Assembly (NCBI GenBank): GCA_015680685.1
Contig: MNCI01013673.1
Location: forward strand, 466,421-530,420
DNA: 64,000 nt
Source of the DNA: Gnetum montanum
Taxonomy: Eukaryota > Streptophyta > Gnetopsida > Gnetales > Gnetaceae
Direction of reading: 5' to 3'
The position numbers were made by a program, and so were the translations under genes. Each line of letters begins with the position of its first letter. Position 1 is the stretch's first letter. The notes under the pieces are model-generated. The model was not told the origin of the DNA. It saw nothing but the letters and a program-made list of their open reading frames with translations, and made no database searches. Of the stretch, positions 56,641 through 64,000 are shown one piece after another.

Positions 56641-57632
56641 AATGCATTTATTTATGTGCAGTTGGCAACCTTTCATCTCAAGTGGGACCCCAAACGAGCA
56701 GTCGACACTGTGCCTGAATTCCCACCGGAGGTGACCGAGGTACCTCATCGCGTATAAGACGAGACAAGCCAATGTGCTTTGTACTTGGTGTGCTCCCTAT
56801 GGGAATGCAGGCACATGAATGAAGACCTGTGTAAATGGGTCCAAAGAATTGAGAAGGAGAAGGCCAACCTAACCGCTGAGGTAGGAGATCTTCATTCCAG
56901 AAACAAATTCTTGTTAGCCCAAGATACTAATAATGGCAGTTGGTGCATGGTCTTCATTGACTATGCAAGGTATTAGATGATCATGCAGTGCAACAACAAG
57001 ACCACTTGTGAGATAATAGAACAGTGCATGCAAATGGACCAGTTAGCCCAGAAGAACCAAGAATGGAAAGATTACAGTGCCAAGGTTTACGAGTGGGGGC
57101 AGGCATAGAAAAACCACAAGCATATGTATAAGCTAGAACGTGCCACCTACCATAACCTATACAGGGATGTCTCAGTCAAGTTGCATACGTACAAAGTATT
57201 CATCGACAGTATTGGTGCTTCTAGGGCTTACAATAAGTTCATGCAATAGGTGATAGTGAGCGAATCTCCCGAAAGGGAAGTGACCTTCCCTGCAAGTGAA
57301 ACTACCATTGTCACCTTCTCTCTAGGACCTCCAAGGTGGACATCCATAGAGAAGAAGAAAGTTTTTGCAAGCGCTAATCTGGGCGATAGAAATTGGGTTG
57401 ATCTCATGAAAGAGGAGATCTTGCATCGCCTTGCGATAGGCCTAGACCGGATACCCCCCGAAACAAACGTGGGGCCGTCTCGGGTGAATTACTTTTTAGC
57501 GTAGCAACAATTTATTTTGTTTGAGTTTTTATTTTAGCTCTAGCTGATTAGTTCATTTTCTCCATGTGGTAGGATCCAGGTGAAAACATAGGGTCTAACG
57601 AAGCAGGAAACATTGGAGGGGGCGAAGGGTCA
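56641..57632 (+). pseudogene. coiled-coil C-terminal part of the cassette
   Basis: After an intron-like stretch ending tttatttatgtgcag (56648-56662), frames at 56779-57505 encode LCKWVQRIEKEKANLTAEVGDL, a heptad-like helix, later SPEREVTFPASETT and DRNWVDLMKEEILHRLAIGL. A last exon-like piece follows an acceptor at 57573 (catgtggtag) and closes with TAG at 57630-57632, immediately followed by a gcgtagcggct motif. Two TAG codons (near 56973 and 57108) interrupt it. The helical part could dimerise; nothing else is recognisable. Confidence 0.5.
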
Positions 57633-58329
57633 TAGCGTAGCGGCTAACCATTTTTTTTAAATCCAAAGAATTTTACAAAAATTATTAATTTGTAAAAGAA
57701 AAATGAAATACGAGGAGATTTATTTTTCCTATGTGTTATGTGTTACATCTATTTTTTTATTTTTTTTTATTTTTATTTATGAATTAAATTCTCTAGAAGC
57801 ATCTCGATGTAGTTTTAGGCCATCTCGGGCCATAATGGTAGTTTAAGGTCATTCTGGGCCATTGCTAGTTTTAGGCTGTTTCAGGCCATTGGTAGTTTTA
57901 AGCTATTTTGGGCTATTGGATGATGATAAGGTAAAATTTTGCCAATTTTAGGCCTTAGCATGCTGTAGTGTAAAGTAAACAATGGATGTTATGTAAACGA
58001 TTTTAATAATGAGTTAGACACTTAGCGTAGATGAGTGAATGTGAAGTGAAGATGAAACAAATGCATAATAAGCGTTAATTAGGTAAGGAGCAGTGGAGTT
58101 GCTATGCTACATGAGTAATGATCATCCTCACAATTGCTTTTTTACCCATCGTGGGCTTGGTGCTGCGTAAGGCCAAGATTCTTTGTTGCGATATTCTTTT
58201 ACATCATCGTCTACCACTTGAAAGGGCAATTTGGCCCACGCGGTTTCATTTTCCGAGCTGGCATCTTGGGTTGACTCATCTACCAAACAAGTCGCTTCAG
58301 TGGAGATAGGTACTTCATTGTTGGAGGTT
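57633..58329. other. spacer between cassette and protease
   Basis: T-rich sequence (57640-57780), then the tandem array at 57809-57920, then AT-rich sequence with one gctatgctacatgag motif at 58104. Short frames at 58118-58419 on the plus strand are the shadow of the protease region. Confidence 0.55.
57809..57920. repeat. 28-bp tandem repeat, four copies
   Basis: Units start gtagttttaggccatctcgggcca at 57809, 57838, 57865 and 57892. Their core tagtttaaggtc..t..gggcca resembles the units at 45470-45710 on the other side of the cassette and nested element. Confidence 0.85.
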
Positions 58330-58980
58330 ATGACCTCTAAACCTTACTCCATATTGACATTATTTATCGCTTGGGTTGCTACATTGTCACTGTGGATCAC
58401 CACCTCCTTGCCCATGTAGGGTAACTGGATTTCTTGATGTACAGGTGAAGAGATGGCCCCAAGTTGGGCTAACCACAACCTCCCCAAGATTAGGTTAAAC
58501 CTAAACATCTCTTCTACCATGATCAACGTCACACTTGTGGGGAACTAGTCCCCTACGACAAAGTCAATGTGGACAGTGCCTTTCACCACTACCTACACTC
58601 CATTGAATGACTTTAGGCATGGCGTTGTCATGGGTTTGATTTGGTCCACCAAACCCAGTTTGTCCACTATAGGGAACAAGATGACCTTTGTAGCAGCCCC
58701 ATCATCAATGTGTACTCTTCGGATTTTGTGTTGACTGACCCGAATTATGATGAATAGGAGTGTTGTCATCGCCTGACCCTTTTCAGGGTCATCCTTAATG
58801 GACTCGTCATGGAATGCCAAATGGGATGGTGAATGTTCTTTAGGCATAACAGGAAGCATGACTACATGGATTTTCTTCTCCTCTACTGTCATGTTCTTGT
58901 CAACTGGTATGGACGTTAACATGTGAACCAAAGCCTCGTGATGTGCAGTAGAAGTCATCACCAAGTCATACAGGCTTAGG
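58330..58980 (-). pseudogene. Tat-type aspartic protease
   Basis: Right to left: HHEALVHMLTSIPVD and PKEHSPSHLAFHDESIK (58930-58790) are the pre-protease region of Tat gag-pol. IRRVHIDDGAATKVILFPIV (58735-58680) is the active site, where the usual DSG/DGGS is DDG. FRFNLILGRLWLAQLGAISS and HQEIQLPYMGKEVVIH (58506-58390) are the C-terminal half. The protease would cut the polyprotein. The frame breaks between 58590 and 58530. It is separated from its own reverse transcriptase (44.9 kb) by the cassette and the nested element. Confidence 0.85.
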
Positions 58981-59039
58981 GTTGTGTTCTTCTATTTTAG
59001 AGCCTGTTTGACCTGAGTAAGATCATTTAGGAGGTCTTT

Positions 59040-61960
59040 CCCACCTTCATGTTGTTTATTTCCCCTCTCTTCTTCCATTCACCCTAGAAGATGAATTTCT
59101 CGAGGAGGAGCAATTTCAAGTTTGGGGTTAGACCCTTTTGGGCTGGGCGGCGATGACCACGTACACGTAGTCAGGTTAACTTTTGGTGATGAGGGGGGCA
59201 TAGATGCAGAGGATGAAGGGGTAGGCTTGGAAGGATCTGGGGCAGTACATTCCTTGGTAGTTTCATTTGTCAAACACTCCTCTAATTTTCTCGAATGGAA
59301 ATGCTGTGATGTCATTTTATGTTGGCTTTGTGGCATGGGGACAATTGAGTGTTTTGGCCCCCTAATGATGAATGGGATTTGTGGTGTTAGTGGGTGCGGT
59401 GGTGTAGTTTTGAGTATGAAGGGTATAGGGGCAGATGCCCAAGGAGGAACTTTGAGAAAAAATGGCCATTGTAGTGTTTTTTTTGCCATTGTTTGTGTTG
59501 CTACGTCATGTTGAGGCACACAAACCACAAACGGTTGTTATGTCTATTCCGAATTATTGTCTATGCCAATTTTGTTGATAATGTACCCTGCATCGTTAGC
59601 ATTGAGGGGGTCCTTGTAAACATGCATGGATTGATTCTTGGGATGGAGAGAGTTGCTTTCATCCAACACCAACTTCCCTTGATCAAACATATGTTGAATC
59701 TCATCTTTTAAGGCTAGACAGTAATCCATATCATGACCACAAAGTTGGTGGTAGTCACAAAATCACTCTAACCTAAAATTCTTAGGAATCAGGGGCTCGT
59801 TGAACATGGCCAAGGAGGGGTTCCTAAGGATTTCTCAATACCACTAATGTTTTTTGGTTGCCTCCTCTGACATTTGCTTGAGTTCGATGTACCCAGCCCC
59901 CAAAAATTTCTTCAGAAGTTTTGAAAGCTTGATAAGCAAAGATGTGTATTTGGAACGATCTTTACTCTCGAAGTTTGGTTTGGCTAAGGTTGATTCCTCT
60001 ATTGCTGATGTGGAAGGTTGGGCAATGTTATTTGGATTAGGCATGTGGTTAGTTGACATTCTTGCTGCTTTCTTGTTATTGTTGTTGTTGGGCTTGGCCT
60101 CATTTGCCATGGCGGCCACTGTGGCCATTGCGACTTTGCCCTTCTCTTTGTCTTTTTCAGTATATGCATTCTTGTATGTGACATAGGTAGGGTCCTTGCT
60201 GGCCTTTGTCATGTCTTGGATGCTATTTGTCTGGGCAAAAGCCTAATTGAGAGAGTGCGGTGCTAGGTAATACAGCTTGGATTTCATGAAATCGTTTACC
60301 GCCCCCTTGAAGATGGCCAACAAATAGGCCTCCGCAATAAGCTCACGGATCTCATTCAACTTGGTGCCCACCATTGTATAAACTATTGCACAAACTCTAG
60401 CAGGTCTTACTTAACACCCATTAACTAATCCAGCGTAACTTCGGGCTTCAAGTTATACTTGAAGCGGGTCATGAACTAGGTCAGTAGCTCCCCCAATGTA
60501 GAGATGGAGGAGCATGGGAGCGTGTAGTACTAGTCCAAGGCTTTGCTTATCAGAGACATAGCAAAGACACAGATAATGGTGTGCGGCCATTGCTATAGCA
60601 ACAAAGAGTAAGATCTGAATGTGACTAAATGTGTGTTAGGATCACCCTCCCCATTGTATTTTGTGAAGTGGGGGAGTGGCATCCTATGGGGTAATGTAAT
60701 CATAGGAATCGTCGAGCTGATGGGGTCATCATGGTAGAAATCCATGACCTATACCATGTCAGAATCGGTGGCTTTGAGGTGCTTAACCTCTTTAGTAAGG
60801 GTTTGGATGAGTTGAAATGCTTGATCCAGACTTGGAGATGACACAGACGGTTGTGGGGTTGCAGGGGCAACCATCATTGATAGCATAGCAGGGGTAGCGG
60901 CTTGGCTCACAGGGGGTGCCATTAGGGCTACCCTTGCGAAGGGTGTCATCTGTGAGGTTCACCACCCTGTGGGTGGTGTTGTTAGAGCAGCAATCGCTGG
61001 TGGTGCTGTGGGGTTTGTCATTTGCATGACCGATGGAACAGGCCATAGTCCCACGCTTGGTTGAGATGCCTGTGGGACTGGATATGCTTGGTGGTAAGGA
61101 TAATGTGACATCTGGTGGGGCTATGAAGTAGGGATTGAAGAGGCTAGGGTCCACCACAAGGTTAGGACAGGCCCTACCGCTAATGATGGGATAGATGCAG
61201 ACGATGAAATAGGAATCGAGGCCCCAAGTAGCTATAGAGTAGATGTGGTTTGTACGTAGGGTAGCATAGCCGTAATCGATGTTTGATATGAGGATGGGAT
61301 GGAATGAGGAGGGAAAGTGCCTTGGTATGAAACTGAGGAAGGCACATGCTGATACGTCGAGGGTGTAGTATTGCTACTCATGGCTGATGAAAATGTAGAT
61401 TGAGGAGGATTCGTAGCAATCACAAAGGGAGCTGTCATGAAAAGTAGGTTTGACTTGAAGGCCATAGTGGGAGGGATGGTCACAGGATAAGTCTAGCCAC
61501 CCCCTTAGATTAGGAGTCTAGGTCTTCTTGCCTGTCCTGAAATGCTTCATCATAATGGGATGCCATGTCTTGCTCCCTAGGCCTATTGACTCGTAGTAGC
61601 TAATCGAAGATCCACTGATACGTCTCCGTTAGGGGGATGGCAATGTCGAGGTTAGGGACAAACTCCTTTATGTTCTAGTAAAGGAACTCAAAACTGCATT
61701 TGTGATCAAGTTCTTGATGATCAAAGGGTAGATCTACCTAGATCTTTGGGTAGATAAAGTCATAATGCTCTACGTCTTGTGCCAAGGACTCAAGAGACAA
61801 ATGTTGAATCCTAAGGGACTAGCGTGGCGCCATCACTGGGATAGGTGGCCACTGAGGACCCATGGTGCTTTAGCTTCGAAAAGGAGCCTCAAGGCTTGAG
61901 GTAGAAATAGTGGTTGTTGTTGGAATCATTTTGCATGGTAAAAAAGGGGAGATTGCAAAC
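59040..61960 (-). pseudogene. Tat/Ogre-type gag
   Basis: 61483-60749 is a proline/serine/threonine-rich N-terminal region ending in a short helix (LDQAFQLIQTLTKEVKHLK, 60860-60790). 60500-60213 is the gag domain (FMTRFKYNLKPEVTLD, then NEIRELIAEAYLLAIFKGAV, then SKLYYLAPHSLN and AFAQTNS). 60212-59844 is a basic, asparagine-rich linker with YIELKQM. 59760-59690 gives CDYHQLCGHDMDYCLALKDEI, a zinc-finger-like motif followed by the 'ALK..IQ...D.G' block typical of this lineage. 59528-59079 is a proline-rich spacer before protease. Frames shift several times. Confidence 0.83.
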
Positions 61961-62020
61961 TAGAAACATGGAAATCGATGTGAAACAAGAGGCTTTTCAT
62001 CCTACTAGATTCCAGAGGAA

Positions 62021-62036
62021 CCGTCGTTGCGACCAA
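62021..62036 (-). promoter_or_regulatory. probable primer-binding site of the giant element
   Basis: The minus strand reads ttggtcgcaacgacgg two bases from an LTR tip ending ...gatgca, the usual spacing. It starts TTGG as tRNA 3' ends require, but I cannot name the tRNA with certainty; Ogre elements often use tRNA-Arg. Confidence 0.55.
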
Positions 62037-62810
62037 TTTGCATCACACGATGCGTAAACAACCACGAAAGGGTGTCACATTTATGTTAGTGCATGACGAG
62101 GTACAGAGAGCATGTAGGACTACTCGTAAGACACGGAAAAGGCATCAAAGGCCCTCCTTCTAGGTCCAAAAACTGTAACGACTGAAAATGTTAGTGGCTT
62201 GAACACCGAGAGGTTGCCAAGAAAACAATTTAACCCTGGATCCATGCGAGGGCCGTGCTAAAGAAGACGGAAGTGGGGTGTCCTGAGCAGTCTAGTTAAT
62301 CAGACAGGGACTTAATCGGTGTAATCCTAACCTTACATAAACATTCTTTGTGAAATAAAAACGTGCAAGGTAAATTTGTGATCAATAGATGAAAAATGAC
62401 GAAGGTAATGCAAAACAATGATTTTAATGAGAAGATAGTGAAACAAACTCGGGTGAGAAAATGCACTACCCCAAAGTTGTGGATTTGATTCCTTGCTTTG
62501 TTCGAAAAGGTGTACAACAGGTCATGCAACACCAGAGAGACATTACTTACACCGAACGGTATAGTCACATCCTCTTCTACTTACCGATCGATTTGCTTGA
62601 CTCATAAAGGGATGTCCAGAGCCAAGCAGAGAACTCAAAGATAACTAGAATGCTCAAGAAAAATGCCAACTATGCCTTTTGAGAGCTAACTCAAAAGCTA
62701 ACTAGCCAATGTGAAAAGCCAACAAGCCAACTGCTCTTGTCAATGCCAAAAAAGTTAACATAAAATGCCAACCTAAAAAATCCAACCCCTTGAGTGTTGT
62801 TTGCTGGGGT

Positions 62811-62818
62811 ATTTATAA
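62811..62818 (-). promoter_or_regulatory. TATA box of the giant element
   Basis: The minus strand reads ttataaataccc; the same place in the 3' LTR (41306-41313) reads tataaatacc. The palindrome-rich part lies upstream on the minus strand, as expected for an LTR promoter. Confidence 0.65.
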
Positions 62819-63630
62819 GGCTTGGAGGAGGAGAGAAATATGGTCTGGATGCCATGTGTCCTGGACCCCACAAGATGCTGACATGTACGTACCGTGTAGA
62901 TGTGTGATATTGGATGTGGACTTTGCTACGCTGTGACTTATACCATTGGAACTGCATGCATCAAGATCCAATGTACTAATAGCATAAGCAAAATGGAGCT
63001 TATCCCTTGGGACTATGTCTTCCCTACCTTCACGAGCAGGGTCAAGCATAGGAACAATCTTTTGGAAGCTGACCGAGGGACATGCAAAACAAAGTGAAAT
63101 TGTTGATTCTACCAGGGAGATGCCAGAGTGAGGAAGATTTTTGTCAAAAAGTTCTAGAGCTACCTAAAGACGTCTTGCTACTTCTGTGCCAGTGTTGCGC
63201 AACTCACGCTATCGAACATATTGGCATAGCATAATTGGTTGCTTGCTACACTGTGCTATGCTATGTAGCGTAGCCACTGGTCTTGGCTAAAAGTTGTGTT
63301 GGAGCTAAAAGGAATTGTGTTTGCAACTTTCTTCCTTCATGCGGGAGAGCTTTTGAACCCGTGAAACTCATGTCTGAAAGATTTTCTGCTTTTGCATCAT
63401 TGCTACGTTATGCTACGCTATTTGGTACACTGTTCTACACTACATAGCGTAGTGGCCAGCATATCCTTCTTCCTTGTTTAATTCGTCAATTTCTAGCAAG
63501 AAACTTTGCTCGAGGCCTGTGGATCAAGTGGGGTGAGAAGTTTTTGAGGCCAAAGTCTTGTCAAGGTGTCATTTTCTTATTGGAATCACTTGCCAAGATG
63601 GACCTTTCCACTTTGCTTTTGCTACATTGT

Positions 63631-63778
63631 GCTACGCTACATAGTGTAGCATAGCGTAGCACCTTGCATTGATTGAATCCTACCTTGTCTTCATAATCAC
63701 CTTGTCACTTCGCACTTGGACACTTAAGAAACTATTTTTTCAAGTCCTGCTACGCTACATAGTGTAGCATAGCGTAGC
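63631..63778. repeat. two identical 30-bp palindromic units
   Basis: 63631-63660 and 63749-63778 are identical and start gctacgcta and end tagcgtagc, nine-base arms around a 12-base centre. Looser versions occur at 41741-41780, 53790-53845 and 63400-63450. Confidence 0.9.
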
Positions 63779-64000
63779 AGAATTCTTCGCTAGAAAACTT
63801 ACCAAACTATTTTTCTTATCCCAAAAACTTTCAACAACCCCTAACATAGCTTCTATGTAGATTGTCAGCTAGGTCAATTGTCCAGTTGGGCAGGCTGAAG
63901 AATCCATCGGGCCTGTCAGCTCTCGAAATAGAAAACTTGCCAGACTGGATAGTCCAACCTTAGTGCCTAGATTTTCCTGCTGAACTGTCATGATGCTACA

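Larger units (their letters stand above)
40654..64000 (-). mobile_element. giant Tat/Ogre-like Ty3/gypsy element, runs off the window
   Basis: The minus strand reads 5' LTR (64000-62039, open), primer site, gag, protease, a long intervening region, reverse transcriptase, RNase H plus a second archaeal-type RNase H, integrase, and a partial 3' LTR (41911-40654). The double RNase H marks the Tat lineage, and more than 16 kb of own sequence fits the Ogre-like size class. A 7.1-kb element is nested inside (46556-53631). The palindrome gctacgcta...tagcgtagc recurs in LTRs and interior. RT and RNase H carry few stops, so it is younger than the family A copies at 12.6 and 25.6 kb. Confidence 0.85.
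62039..64000 (-). repeat. 5' LTR of the giant element, open at the window end
   Basis: In plus orientation it begins tgcatcacacgatgcg beside the primer site. 62174-63402 matches the partial 3' LTR at 40654-41911; 63403-64000 has no partner here but carries the same gctacgcta palindromes, so it is probably still LTR. At about 2 kb or more, it fits the long LTRs of Ogre-like elements. Confidence 0.75.

Noticed and set aside
59122-59514. 130-codon plus-strand open frame
   Set aside because: It is the complement of the proline-rich gag spacer of the minus-strand giant element; low-complexity shadow frame.
59854-60186. 110-codon plus-strand frame rich in Leu, Ala and Phe, resembling membrane segments
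   Set aside because: It is the exact antisense of the lysine/asparagine-rich gag linker; hydrophobicity is a by-product of the reverse complement.
1-64000. tRNA and rRNA genes
   Set aside because: No cloverleaf-like sequence with intact A and B boxes and no rRNA segment was noticed; the tRNA-like strings found are primer-binding sites of retroelements.

Overview
The window is AT-rich nuclear DNA from a seed plant with a large, repeat-rich genome. The evidence is nested and decayed Ty1/copia, Ty3/gypsy (Athila-like and Tat/Ogre-like) and LINE elements, plant-type splice signals, and one plant NAD(P)-dependent reductase remnant. A gymnosperm or other giant plant genome would fit, but the sequence does not fix the species. 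I see no complete host gene. Almost every coding stretch is an old retroelement frame broken by stops and frameshifts.

Layout. 1-688: LTR remnant of gypsy family A (termini TGATGAG...CTCATCA, tRNA-Asp-type primer site). 690-2262: tandem repeats and unassigned DNA. 2543-3261 (-): two exons of a dihydroflavonol/cinnamoyl-CoA reductase-like pseudogene. 3565-8733 (-): a Ty1/copia element with both LTRs and a 5-bp target duplication, in which gag is joined to the integrase end by an internal deletion. 8739-12631: unassigned DNA with local duplications. 12632-22078 (+): the most complete family A gypsy, running LTR, primer site, gag, protease, RT, RNase H, integrase, then an Athila-type third ORF; its 3' LTR is not found. 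22122-25584: an inverted LTR scrap, a gag fragment and a copia gag/LTR remnant. 25600-35669 (-): an older family A gypsy whose 5' LTR was split by a younger, pol-less family A element (28866-35324, target duplication ATGTT). 35670-40650: two LINE 3' ends lying tail to tail around a Tat-like RT fragment.

40654-64000 (-) is one very large Tat/Ogre-like gypsy. Its gag and protease lie at 58.3-62.0 kb. Its RT, double RNase H and integrase lie at 41.9-45.2 kb. Between these halves sit a nested pol-less family A element (46556-53631, target duplication ACATG) and an antisense, intron-containing cassette (about 53.9-57.6 kb). The cassette begins with what looks like a captured FCP1/NIF-type HAD phosphatase domain, continues with a domain of the kind found in plant retrotransposon accessory ORFs, and ends in acidic and coiled-coil parts. 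Related tandem arrays lie on either side of it (45470-45710 and 57809-57920). This cassette is the most unusual thing in the window.

Insertion order can be read from the nesting: element at 28866 into the LTR of the element at 25600; element at 46556 into the Ogre-like element; the Ogre-like element apparently into a LINE remnant at 40.65 kb. Three single N bases (96, 29284, 46855) all fall in family A LTRs, two of them where the sister LTR carries 180-190 bp more, so they look like collapsed assembly joins.
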